NCBI GenBank assembly: GCA_964596165.1
Contig: CAZQTW010000080.1
Coordinates: 1 to 26,710, forward strand
DNA: 26,710 nucleotides
Direction of reading: 5' to 3'
From: CAYUQT01 sp964596165
GTDB lineage: Bacteria > Planctomycetota > Phycisphaerae > UBA1845 > JAFGLZ01
Below, piece by piece: positions 1 to 8,372 of the stretch. Both the position numbers and the translations under genes were made by a program. Positions within the stretch are counted from its first letter, which is position 1, and each line of letters begins with the position of its first letter. Below the pieces are notes generated by a model. The model did no database searches. It worked only from the letters and a program-made list of their open reading frames with translations, and was not told the DNA's origin.

Positions 1-22
1 CTGGAGCTCTACCGGATACCCG

Positions 23-65
23 GAATTCAGGCCTTGCCGCCCTCCGGCGGCAAGGCCTCGAATTC
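23..65. terminator. Strong hairpin beyond the outer tRNA fragment
   Basis: The stem pairs GGCCTTGCCGCC (30-41) with GGCGGCAAGGCC (46-57) around a CTCC loop. It is extended by A29/T58 and by flanking GAATTC arms (23-28 and 60-65) with one bulged base. It lies just 3' of the tRNA fragment at 76-120 when read on the minus strand, where a tRNA terminator is expected. There is no U-run on either side, so intrinsic termination is uncertain. Confidence 0.55.
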
Positions 66-75
66 GTCTCTAATA

Positions 76-120
76 ATGGTAGCGGGGGCAGGATTCGAAC
101 CTGCGACCTCCGGGTTATGA
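76..120 (-). repeat. att site A: displaced 3' half of tRNA-fMet
   Basis: These 45 bases are identical to the 3' half of the intact tRNA-fMet at 23322-23397, from the anticodon loop through the encoded CCA, on the minus strand. The 5' half is absent, so this is not a functional tRNA. It is the outermost of three direct copies and is best read as an attachment-site duplication left by integration into the tRNA gene. Identity stops one base earlier than at site B (A instead of G at 121). Confidence 0.85.
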
Positions 121-328
121 ATGTGATATGTCCGTTTTTCGCAGGTCCTTGCCCCGTATAGGCTTACAACCTATCCGCTTGTCACGCAGGGCGTTGCGCA
201 AGTCCACATGTTGCACATGAACAACATGAGGAACAGCATTTTCGCTGCATTTAGCTACAGTGTCCACTGGAAGTCAAGTCCTTCGCAAAAGCGAACACCA
301 ATCCGTCCAGCTCAAGTCGACGCGCACT
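121..328. other. Element-end non-coding region with small inverted repeats
   Basis: No convincing gene is visible. The stretch starts at the inner side of att site A and contains TTTTTCGCA (about 135-143) and CTTGTCAC (178-185), both of which recur in the same order beside att site B. A small hairpin ATAGG/CCTAT lies near 159-175. The inverted repeat CATGTTG/CAACATG (about 208-229) could be a protein-binding site. Confidence 0.4.
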
Positions 329-610
329 TCAACTTGCTCTCTGCCGCTCTTTCTTGGCCTTGCCTTCGAACAGCTTCAGCACTTCCTCGCGAAGGTAACG
401 TTGCACGAACGAGTTGATGGTCCCGTCGGGATAGAGCACACGGTTGCCGATGAGCAACTCGAGTTTGGAATCAAACAGGCGGTCATAGACGACCGATTTC
501 GCCTTAAGCTCCTCGCGCGAATACGCGGTGTTTTTCCACAGCCATCGCCACACCTCGCTCTCAGAGCTGTCGTCGAGGGGCGTTGCTTTGGGGGTCCGAT
601 GAACATCCAT
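329..610 (-). CDS. Small protein of unknown function, winged-helix-like
   Basis: This 93-residue basic protein has no family I can name. Residues 20-45 are rich in Trp, Lys and Glu and look like an HTH-type helical pair. They are followed by a strand-like segment with LYPDGTINSFVQRYL (about residues 59-73) and a charged C-terminal tail. The composition is clearly protein-like, unlike the antisense frames. It starts with ATG six bases after the stop of the 42-residue ORF at 617-745, so the two probably form a small minus-strand operon running toward att site A. A DNA-binding or regulatory role is only a guess. Confidence 0.55.
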   Translation of the reverse strand: MDVHRTPKATPLDDSSESEVWRWLWKNTAYSREELKAKSVVYDRLFDSKLELLIGNRVLYPDGTINSFVQRYLREEVLKLFEGKAKKERQRAS

Positions 611-616
611 CGTGGA

Positions 617-745
617 CTACGCCACGACGATCTTGATCAGAGCGTCATCCTCGCCCACGACCAGTACCGCCTCGGGCTTCTCGTTCTCCTTGAACCAAGC
701 CAGTTTCTCGGCGAAAACATCTTTCTCCAAAGCGCTTCTCCTCAT
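617..745 (-). CDS. 42-residue hypothetical protein
   Basis: This short ORF begins MRRSALEKDVFAEKL and ends GEDDALIKIVVA. The first half is a predicted charged helix. The second half alternates hydrophobic strand (AVLVVG) and acidic turn. It lies directly upstream of, and six bases from, the 93-residue gene at 329-610 on the same strand, which supports a real bicistronic unit. I do not recognise the family, and a conserved small partner of the downstream protein is the simplest reading. Confidence 0.4.
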   Translation of the reverse strand: MRRSALEKDVFAEKLAWFKENEKPEAVLVVGEDDALIKIVVA

Positions 746-758
746 TGACCGGCCCGAT

Positions 759-1140
759 TCATGAGACTCTCATCACCGTTATACCCGCGCGACGGAGCGC
801 TTCGCCCGTGACGCCCTCGCGGTCACAGGACGGACTGCCTCCCTTGAGATACGCGCGACGCGCCCCCACGATGCGCGCAAGCTCGAGCGTGTACTTGGCG
901 CCGTTCACGTGGAAGCCGGTCACGTCGAGTCCCGTCTCAGGCGCAATGATGCGCAACCCTTCGTCCAGCACCTGAGCGCCTGTGCCGCCGGTCAAGAGAG
1001 TTGCCCCCTGAAAGCCACGAGCGGCGTAGCTGATCCTCCGGTAGTCAGGATCAACGTCGTGCCGATGGCGATGCATCCTGTCGTAAACGTCAAGCTCGCG
1101 TAGGGGATCTGGGGCAACGCGCCGTCCTCCGGCCTAGGAC
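759..1140 (-). pseudogene. Degraded DUF523 (YbbK-like) family gene
   Basis: The readable 105-codon part (from 1076 down to 759) matches the C-terminal half of the DUF523 family. It has a GGTGAQVLDEGLRI strand-turn, a DVTGFHVNGAKYTLELA helix, then SPSC and GVTGEALRRAGI. The N-terminal half, where the family has its CLLG and CPE motifs, is not in the same frame. A plausible remnant of the CPE/LP.P region appears in another frame around 1083-1145, and the main frame meets a stop there. I infer a frameshifted or truncated gene. A short divergent DUF523-like protein is the alternative. Confidence 0.5.
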
Positions 1141-1156
1141 ACAGGGGGAATTGGCA

Positions 1157-1186
1157 TTGACAGGTGGAGTCGCAGCTGGGTACGAT
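1157..1186 (+). promoter_or_regulatory. Sigma70-type promoter of the secreted kinase operon
   Basis: A perfect -35 TTGACA (1157-1162) is followed after 18 bases by TACGAT (1181-1186), which predicts a transcript start near 1193. This places the TTG at 1151 inside the promoter and supports the ATG at 1256 as the start of the large gene. The 5' leader would be about 60 bases. Confidence 0.55.
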
Positions 1187-1255
1187 AACCAAGGTCTGTG
1201 CGAGGCTCAGTCTTTACGGTTGTGTTCCTACGCAGGTTCTTTATGGAGTGCGGCC

Positions 1256-4200
1256 ATGTCACGCAGACTGCGGGGCGTTGTTTCGCTCTGGATGAGAGCG
1301 ATCGTACTGGCAGGAATATGTCTTGTTCAGCAGGCTGGAATGGCGCAGGCGGCCGGCGGCGCCGACGCAGTTCCCTTTCTGACCACGACGGAGTTCAAGC
1401 CCAAGTGCCCGGACATCCGCCACCCCGAAAGCTGGTGCGAATCCTGGGTCCCCACCGGTCAGCGTCTGGCGTTTGCCTGGTCGGATGAGCCGTATGCCAT
1501 CCATATCCCGTTCACAGCACCGGCGGGTATGGTGGGGAACGTGCAGATGCGCCTCTCCTTCCAGGGATTTGAAGTCCGTGCGCCTAAGAAGCCGGGCGAC
1601 AGACAGATGGAGACGTTCTATCCCCAACTCATGTTCCAGGCCGCCGGCGTGTATCGCACGGACGGCAAGCCGTTCTTCGAGGAGGTCAAAGGACCGGACG
1701 GAACGGTGAGGGAGTCGCTGTCCTCGGCTTCGATCATCGGGGTGCACCAGTGGGCCCACCGTTCAGACCAGACCCTGATCCACCAGTCTCAGATCGCCTA
1801 CCTTAACGGGTGCCTGGTGAACACCGCCGAGCGCCGCGGCAGGGAGGCGAGCCCGATCGAGATCCACACCCGCAACCTCAGCGCCGACACTCCTATGGTC
1901 TTCTGGTTCACCTTGAACAACGAGGCGTTCGCCAAGGTCTTCTTCACCGACAAGATGGAAGCCAATCTCACGGTCACGTTCCTCGATGTATCTGCGCAGG
2001 ACAGCAACTCCAAGTGGACCAAGCGGGCCGTCCCTCCGCCCCAGACCTATCACCTCACGATCCGTCAGAACGGCTGGCAGGCGACGAAGAACGTGCGGTT
2101 CATCAAGGAGAAGGAGTGGACGACGCCCGATCGGAAGGACGCCAACGGCAGGGTCCTCGGCCAATCCCGGGCTGTCGAGGAAGTGGCCTTCGACGGCAAG
2201 ATACTCTCGGTCAAGTATCACTGCGCCTCCCCGATCACCAGGACGGAATACGAATGGACTGTCGAGCCGGCAACGGTCATTTACGACCACGCGCCGCATC
2301 CCACCTCCAGAGCCCACCTGGTCGTCAGGACCAACGAGGGAAGTTGGTTCGACAGTCTGCAGCCGGACCTGTACGGCTCGTCCTTCACCATCGGCCGTAA
2401 GGGCATAGATGAACGGGTCTTCCGATGCGCGGGGGGATTAGCGCTCGGCTCCACCGACTACATCAAGAAGCAGCCCGACGGCAGCCGCACGCGGGACTTC
2501 GTCCAGAAGCAGACCGAGGGTCTCAACGGGATGTGGTACCTGTGCGGGGGCTATTCGGGCTTTGAGAACTGGATGAAGAACCGCCGCAAACTGGGCGACG
2601 TTCCCCTGGGCATCTGGCGATTCGACTCCCAGATGGAGAACTGGAACGGCATCGTCGTCCTCGGCTATTGCCGCCTGAGCGAACTGACGGACAACAAGCT
2701 CAGCGTCCTGGTTCCCCGCGTGGCCGAAGGTCCGGCACAGAAATCCACCGACGACGGCTACTGGGCCTGGAAACCGAAGTTCGTCGCCCTGCAGGAGGAC
2801 GGCAACGCTCGCATCGACACGATCATGGCGCAACTGGATAAACTGACCCGCGAGATCCGCGCTCAAGAGGCGGACTGGACGCAGTTGTGGCTGAAATTCC
2901 ATGAGATGCCGCAGGACAAGGACCTCTTCGGCGACGACCCGGAGTCGGGCGCGAAGGGCCGGGCCTACGTGATGGGATATCTTTATCCCGAGACGCTGCG
3001 CAAGAACATGAAAGACCTCAGGGCCCAGATCAGCGCCAAGAGGGCCGACAGGGATAAGCTCATCCAGGAAGCTCGATCCAAGTACGCTGAGATGCTTAAC
3101 AGCGTCGCCGCCCAGAACCAGCGCTCGCATGGCCAGCGTCAGGATGTCGCAGCCCTCCTGGAGTTCCTGCAGAAGACGCAGGATGGTCTGGAGCTGCGTC
3201 TCTTCGACGCAGGGGGGCTGCTGGGCACACCCGAATCCCTGGAGAAGATCACCACCCTGGAGAGCCGGTCCGACGAAGTGGGCAGCATGGCGCGCGTGAT
3301 GCGTGCCATGTGGTACTGGGAAAGAGCGCGCCTGGATGACCGCAAGGCCCTGGAAGGGGAGTTGGCGATGGCCTTGCGCGCTCCGGGTGAGCTTGGTTCC
3401 CAGGGACGCTGGGGAGACGCTGCCGCCTTCTGGGGGTTGCTCGATCCCGCCGACCCGCGTGCCAAGCCGCGCCAGAATACCTCCGCGGTTGCCGCACGCA
3501 GCAATCGCCATGAAGCCCTCATCCTGCTGCGCACCCTCGTGGCCCAGGAACCCGATAACGCCCTGGCACGCAGTTGTCTCTGTGAGGTCGAGCTCTGGTG
3601 GATACCCCTCTTCGCCCACAAGGTCGAAAACGAAAGAAAGACCACCGCCGCCGCGTTCCTGGCCTATCTGAAGAACCATGATATCCCCACGGAAGACCCG
3701 CGCTCCCCCGGCAGTTGGCCGGACCACCTTGTGGAAAACTACCGCTACATCATCGGTTCGGGACCGGGGAGCATCCGTCTCGCCGCGATGGACATGCCCG
3801 GGGTCCTGGGGGCTGAGGTCACCAGCGTCGAGAAGGAATCGGCGCGGGACCAGGCATCCCTCCGCCTGATCAAGAAGCTCTTGCGTAACGGCATTCCCAT
3901 GTCGCGGATCCGCAACATCAAACAGAATGAGCTGGACCAGCTCCTTCACCTCTACTCGCCCAACGGCAAGGAAATCCCACCGCACATCGCCTGGGCCCTC
4001 ACCCAGGACATGAAGACCACATTCAACGGCATGCGCGACCTCGATCTGTTCTCCAAGGCCACGACCCGTCCCGAGATGATGGATTTCGAGGATCGTTTCA
4101 AAGTCGCCTATCACCTGGTGATCGATCCCGAGCAATCCTGGGGCGAGTACTTCGGCGAGTTGGGCAGTCCGCGCAACCTGGCCATGTTCGGTCTCGCCTC

Positions 4201-6517
4201 GCCACGCGTGACGAGCGCCATTTCCAAGACCCTGCGTCTGGATGTCCTTGGCGCCGGTCTTGCGGAAACTCGAATGGGGGCGTGTCTCAATGCCAGCCTC
4301 CAGAACTACAACCTGGTCTTGCAGGGAGCCAGTCGTTACCAGCGGTTCTTCGCCGCCTCCGACCGCCTGGGCGCCGTGCTGGTCCTCTATTGCGGAACAG
4401 CGCACCTGGCGGACAAATCCAATATTCCCGGTGCGACTCTGCTGGTGGAAGCACTGGCCCTCCTCAACGCCCACGAACTGCTCGCCGGCGTCCTGTTCCA
4501 CAACGGCGTGACCCCGGCCGCGCTCAAACCGGTCGTGGAGAAAGTGGCCCTGGAAGCCGCCGAGTCCAAGACGCGCGCCACGGCAATCAGCACCGCTATC
4601 GCCGACCTCGAACGTCTGGCCGCGGATATGGAGGCCAATCAGAGCACCGGTCGGATGATCACCCAGGAACAGCAGCAGAAGTTGCGGTCGCTCTCGGACA
4701 CCGTTCGCCTCCAGGCCCCGCCTGCGCCGCAGCGAACGCCCTCCGGCACCGTTCTGACGCGCGAAACCCCCACGGGCACCCTCATGGCGAGTCCCTCCGG
4801 AACGGGTACCGTCACTGCCGGGACCCTGATCGCTGGCAATCTCAACGCCGAAGTCGCCATGCACGACAGCACCAACAAGGCGATCACGGCCCTGGCCAAC
4901 GGCGACATCGCGGAAGGCCGTCGCGCCTTGAACAGCGCCAAGCACATCCTCACCGAGAGGGTCGTGCCGCAGGCCGAGATCAAGACCGTGACCGCCAATA
5001 CGGCCCTGAAGAACCTGGAAGCTGCCGGATCCGTCGTCGGCACGGAGAGTCAGAGCGTTGGACGTGAATCCCTGGTGGTGATGGGAAAGCAGACCGACGT
5101 CAAACCCTTCAAGAACGGACAGGCCTACGCCACCCCCGGTTACGGCCCGCTGTGGCACACCGGCGACGAAGCCGTCTGCAAGAGCAATCTGGATGAGGCT
5201 ATCGAGTCTTACCAGCGCGCCTTGGCCGCCGCGAGCCAGTCGGGCCGGTTCAGCGAGGTCAAGGTGCTTGAGGAGCGCTTGCGCGTGCTGACGGAGGCCA
5301 AGGCCAAGCAGGTTGAATGGGCCGCCCTGGGCAAGCCCGTTTCCGAGTATCATCCCGCCAAGCCGCTCAGCGACGCCAATGTCAAGACGGTCGACGACCT
5401 GCTGGGGCCGAGGTTGACGGACGAGGAAGCCAGACGCTTTGGCGCGCCGCGCGTCAACACCAATCCGCCGACCGCCGGAAATGCCGGCACCTCGCAGATC
5501 GTAACGGAGGGCAGGCCCGTCACGCCTTCGACCGGACCCGGGATCATCCCGGGGACGCCGGGGACGAAACTCCCCGAGGTCACCCATGCGGTTCACACGA
5601 GTAGAGTGGACGTATACAAATTCACCGATGCCGAGGGCAACACCTACGGTCTTAAGGTCGGCAGTGCCGACGACGTGGCAGAGGAATGCTGGGCGGTGGG
5701 CCTGTTCAACGCCATGAAAGAGAAGTCCGGACAGGCCACCCCTGACATCGTTCCAGTGGACTTCGGCCACAGAGCAATGACCCTGTTGGAACCGCAAAAC
5801 GTGAAGATGGACGGGACGGTGAAGATGAAAGGCCTGCTGATGCGCTGGACCCCGGGCAGCCCGTTGGCCGAATGTGCTGAGTCGGAGCTGGTGGCGGCCA
5901 AGAAGGGCTGGTCCTTCCAGGCCGTGTTTCGCTCGCTCATCGGCGATTCCGACGGCCACTTCGGGAACCAACTGCTCACCAAGGAGGGTCGGTTGGTGCC
6001 ACTTGATTTCGGCATGGGTGAGATCAAGCCCATGGTAGGCGAGTCGGCGAAGCAGTCCGCCTACTGGAACATCGAGTCGGAAGAGCACTTCGTCGATGTG
6101 TGCCTGAACATGACCTCGGACCCGTTCTTCGAGAAGTACAGCCAATATCGCTGGATCAACCGCGCCCAGGAGATGCTCAGCTACGAGCACGACGTGGCTC
6201 CCGCCATCAAGATCATCCGCGACTTCGTCAAGGAGCCGGGGCCCGGGGGCGCTCGCGCCGTGCTCGAACAGCGCATGAAGATGACGGGCTCCTACAGCGA
6301 AGATCTGCTCAACAAGTGCATGGACGCCTTGAACAAGCGCGCGGATTACCTGGAGACCGCCTGGCGAAACCGGCTCCAGAATCCGCGGGCGATCCCGCAC
6401 AACTACAATATCCCCCGCCGAACTTCCGATGCCTCCGAATTCCTGCGCTTCGCGTCGCCTCGTCGGCTTGATCCAATCCTGGCTCCCGTCTTTACCCGGT
6501 ACCGTCACGCCGCATGA
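1256..6517 (+). CDS. Giant exported protein with C-terminal PI3/4-kinase-like domain
   Basis: This is a 1753-residue protein. The ATG at 1256 is preceded by GGAG (1244-1247) and lies downstream of the promoter at 1157-1186. It opens with a Sec signal peptide (basic MSRRLRG, hydrophobic core, MAQA cleavage site near residue 32). Residues about 35-500 form a beta-rich, Trp-rich region that I do not recognise. Charged coiled-coil segments (about 520-620) and long helical, TPR-like stretches follow, then a Thr/Gly/Pro linker (about 1160-1200). The last 320 residues have a kinase-type core: Lys1467 in GLKVG, a Glu-containing helix near 1475, catalytic loop D1566-G-H-F-G-N1571 and metal-binding D1584-F-G. 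The D+5=N spacing and VPLDFG resemble PI3/4-kinases rather than Hanks kinases. Substrate is unknown, and ATP supply outside the cytoplasm is a puzzle. It is the first gene of an operon with the two lipoproteins downstream. Confidence 0.75.
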   Translation: MSRRLRGVVSLWMRAIVLAGICLVQQAGMAQAAGGADAVPFLTTTEFKPKCPDIRHPESWCESWVPTGQRLAFAWSDEPYAIHIPFTAPAGMVGNVQMRLSFQGFEVRAPKKPGDRQMETFYPQLMFQAAGVYRTDGKPFFEEVKGPDGTVRESLSSASIIGVHQWAHRSDQTLIHQSQIAYLNGCLVNTAERRGREASPIEIHTRNLSADTPMVFWFTLNNEAFAKVFFTDKMEANLTVTFLDVSAQDSNSKWTKRAVPPPQTYHLTIRQNGWQATKNVRFIKEKEWTTPDRKDANGRVLGQSRAVEEVAFDGKILSVKYHCASPITRTEYEWTVEPATVIYDHAPHPTSRAHLVVRTNEGSWFDSLQPDLYGSSFTIGRKGIDERVFRCAGGLALGSTDYIKKQPDGSRTRDFVQKQTEGLNGMWYLCGGYSGFENWMKNRRKLGDVPLGIWRFDSQMENWNGIVVLGYCRLSELTDNKLSVLVPRVAEGPAQKSTDDGYWAWKPKFVALQEDGNARIDTIMAQLDKLTREIRAQEADWTQLWLKFHEMPQDKDLFGDDPESGAKGRAYVMGYLYPETLRKNMKDLRAQISAKRADRDKLIQEARSKYAEMLNSVAAQNQRSHGQRQDVAALLEFLQKTQDGLELRLFDAGGLLGTPESLEKITTLESRSDEVGSMARVMRAMWYWERARLDDRKALEGELAMALRAPGELGSQGRWGDAAAFWGLLDPADPRAKPRQNTSAVAARSNRHEALILLRTLVAQEPDNALARSCLCEVELWWIPLFAHKVENERKTTAAAFLAYLKNHDIPTEDPRSPGSWPDHLVENYRYIIGSGPGSIRLAAMDMPGVLGAEVTSVEKESARDQASLRLIKKLLRNGIPMSRIRNIKQNELDQLLHLYSPNGKEIPPHIAWALTQDMKTTFNGMRDLDLFSKATTRPEMMDFEDRFKVAYHLVIDPEQSWGEYFGELGSPRNLAMFGLASPRVTSAISKTLRLDVLGAGLAETRMGACLNASLQNYNLVLQGASRYQRFFAASDRLGAVLVLYCGTAHLADKSNIPGATLLVEALALLNAHELLAGVLFHNGVTPAALKPVVEKVALEAAESKTRATAISTAIADLERLAADMEANQSTGRMITQEQQQKLRSLSDTVRLQAPPAPQRTPSGTVLTRETPTGTLMASPSGTGTVTAGTLIAGNLNAEVAMHDSTNKAITALANGDIAEGRRALNSAKHILTERVVPQAEIKTVTANTALKNLEAAGSVVGTESQSVGRESLVVMGKQTDVKPFKNGQAYATPGYGPLWHTGDEAVCKSNLDEAIESYQRALAAASQSGRFSEVKVLEERLRVLTEAKAKQVEWAALGKPVSEYHPAKPLSDANVKTVDDLLGPRLTDEEARRFGAPRVNTNPPTAGNAGTSQIVTEGRPVTPSTGPGIIPGTPGTKLPEVTHAVHTSRVDVYKFTDAEGNTYGLKVGSADDVAEECWAVGLFNAMKEKSGQATPDIVPVDFGHRAMTLLEPQNVKMDGTVKMKGLLMRWTPGSPLAECAESELVAAKKGWSFQAVFRSLIGDSDGHFGNQLLTKEGRLVPLDFGMGEIKPMVGESAKQSAYWNIESEEHFVDVCLNMTSDPFFEKYSQYRWINRAQEMLSYEHDVAPAIKIIRDFVKEPGPGGARAVLEQRMKMTGSYSEDLLNKCMDALNKRADYLETAWRNRLQNPRAIPHNYNIPRRTSDASEFLRFASPRRLDPILAPVFTRYRHAA

Positions 6518-6528
6518 GGAGGACCACG

Positions 6529-8316
6529 ATGGTCGCTTCGTCACGATGGCTGCGCAGAATGATCCTTGTCGTCTTGATCGCTCTGCCGGGATGTGGCGCA
6601 CGCACGCCGAAACCCGCGGTGGAGTCCCCGGTCGATAAGGAAAAGGAAGCGGTCTGCCGGGACAATCTCACCCTCCTGGGCGGTGCGACCGCGGCATACC
6701 GACGTCTCTACGACGGGGCCTTGCCGACGCGCATCAGCGATCTATACCATGCCGGTCTGGTCTCGGACCTGAGCACTTTCGTCTGTCCCGCATCGGGTAA
6801 GCACATCACGCGCGCCGAGCAGATCGACGAACAGACCGACTATGCCGTGGCCACCACCCTGCCTGCTGTGCGGCCCGCACCGATCGCCTGGGAACTCGGC
6901 GGCAACCATCACGGCCAGGCAATGGCATTCAATTCGGATCGCCAGTTCACCATGATTGCTGCTTCCGCACCGAACACGCAATCCACCGTCGTCGAGCGCC
7001 CCGCCGAGGAGCGCAAAGCGCCGAACTTGTCCGATCCCTCCATGCTCGAACGGGGCTTGCCGGAGTCGACACCACCATTGTCAAAAGAGGAACTCGCCCG
7101 TCTGGTGGACCAGGGCAAAGCATTCTGGAGCAAGGGACAATGGGACGAAGCGCTGGCCATCTACTACAGCATCATTCAACGCGATCCGACCAATCACAGC
7201 GTGCACAACAACATCGGGGCCGCCCTGGCCGGAAAGGACGACTGGGCCGGCGCTGAAGACGCGTTCCGCAAGGCTCATGAATTGGACCCGCAAAACTTTC
7301 TTTACGCCGGCCACCTGGCCCTCGCCATGCGCCGGCAAGGTAGATTGACGGAGGCCGAGGAAATGATCGACAAGGCCATCCGTCTCAAGCCCGATCACCC
7401 CGATCTGCATTACCATCGGGCCGCCATCATGATGGAACTCAAGCGCTGGGACGACGCCGAAGCCGAGTACCGCCAGGCGATCAAACTCAACGCCCAGAAT
7501 GGGGTCTATTGGGCTGACTTGGCTGCCGTCCTGCTGAGCCAGGAACGCACCGAAGAAGCACGTCAGGCGATCAGCCGGGCCAAGGAACTGGGTGTCAAGG
7601 AACATGAGGTGTTTGCCCGCGTGCCCGATTCCTCCACACCGCCAACCGTGGGCGGGGGCGAGCCCAGACCCGACGGTCCACCCCAGGTCACGGGAAATCC
7701 GGCCGATCCTGCGCCCGACCAGTCCATTGCCGCAGACCCCGGAAAAGCCCAGGCCAGGGAACTCCACCAGAAGGCACTGAAACTCTTCAGGGACAGAAAC
7801 TTCGACGCAGCAGAGCCGCTTTGGCGTAAAGCCAAGGAACTTGATCCAACCAATGCCGCCTATCCGTTCTACCTGGGTCAGATTCTGGGGACCAGGGGGA
7901 AGTGGGAGGAGGCCGCCGCCATGTGGGAACAGGCGGTGCGCATAAAGCCCGAGAATGCCAGCCATCTTGGACATCTGGGCATGGCCCAACGGCATCTGGG
8001 CAAGCAGGAGGAAGCTGAAGCCAATCTGATCAAAGCCTTGCAGCTCGATCCCAATGACACCGGCATACTTAACCAGCTGGGACTGCTGTACAATGACCAA
8101 AAGAAATGGAGCCAGGCCGAACAGCAATTCAGCCGGGCGGCAGAGTTATCGCCCAAAAACGGCGTCTATCATGCCAACCTTGCCGGCGTCCTGTACGAGC
8201 AAGGAAAGGTGGACGAGGCCCGCGCCGCTGCCCGGCGCTCCTGGGACTTGGGCTTCCGCAACCACACGGTCTTCGCCAAACTGGGCATGACCGCGCCGCA
8301 AGCCGCACCTGAGTGA
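6529..8316 (+). CDS. TPR-repeat lipoprotein with pseudopilin-like head
   Basis: This is a 595-residue protein. I prefer the ATG at 6529 over the one at 6514 because GAGGAGG (6516-6522) is correctly spaced for it. A lipobox LPGC (Cys22) follows a basic and hydrophobic N-terminus. Residues about 40-145 resemble the globular part of type II pseudopilins (CRDNLTLLGGATAAY, then FVCPASG), without their methylated transmembrane helix. Two TPR blocks follow (about 190-365 and 408-590), separated by a Pro/Gly linker. Both blocks end in similar text (LGVKEHEVFARV and LGFRNHTVFAKL), indicating internal duplication. The preceding stop codon overlaps its ribosome site, so translation is likely coupled to the giant kinase-like gene. 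It is probably a membrane-anchored scaffold for that protein. Confidence 0.8.
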   Translation: MVASSRWLRRMILVVLIALPGCGARTPKPAVESPVDKEKEAVCRDNLTLLGGATAAYRRLYDGALPTRISDLYHAGLVSDLSTFVCPASGKHITRAEQIDEQTDYAVATTLPAVRPAPIAWELGGNHHGQAMAFNSDRQFTMIAASAPNTQSTVVERPAEERKAPNLSDPSMLERGLPESTPPLSKEELARLVDQGKAFWSKGQWDEALAIYYSIIQRDPTNHSVHNNIGAALAGKDDWAGAEDAFRKAHELDPQNFLYAGHLALAMRRQGRLTEAEEMIDKAIRLKPDHPDLHYHRAAIMMELKRWDDAEAEYRQAIKLNAQNGVYWADLAAVLLSQERTEEARQAISRAKELGVKEHEVFARVPDSSTPPTVGGGEPRPDGPPQVTGNPADPAPDQSIAADPGKAQARELHQKALKLFRDRNFDAAEPLWRKAKELDPTNAAYPFYLGQILGTRGKWEEAAAMWEQAVRIKPENASHLGHLGMAQRHLGKQEEAEANLIKALQLDPNDTGILNQLGLLYNDQKKWSQAEQQFSRAAELSPKNGVYHANLAGVLYEQGKVDEARAAARRSWDLGFRNHTVFAKLGMTAPQAAPE

Positions 8317-8372
8317 TGGATTTCGCAAGGGGATCGATACGCGTGCCACCCGTCAAATGTGAGGAGGACCCG

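Noticed and set aside
76..120. Functional tRNA at sites A and B
   Set aside because: Only the 3' half from the anticodon loop is present. Acceptor 5' strand and D arm are missing in both.
1151..1255. Upstream TTG start for the giant protein
   Set aside because: It lies within the -35 region of the promoter (TTGACA at 1157-1162), and the signal peptide begins at the ATG at 1256 with a good ribosome site.
2438..6601. Long open frame on the minus strand (over 1300 codons) opposite the giant gene
   Set aside because: It is antisense to a well-supported gene with signal peptide, promoter, ribosome site and kinase motifs. High G+C makes long open antisense frames common. The translation shows no recognisable domain.
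7081..8127. 348-codon minus-strand frame opposite the TPR lipoprotein
   Set aside because: Antisense shadow of regular TPR coding sequence, with no domain signature and no ribosome site.
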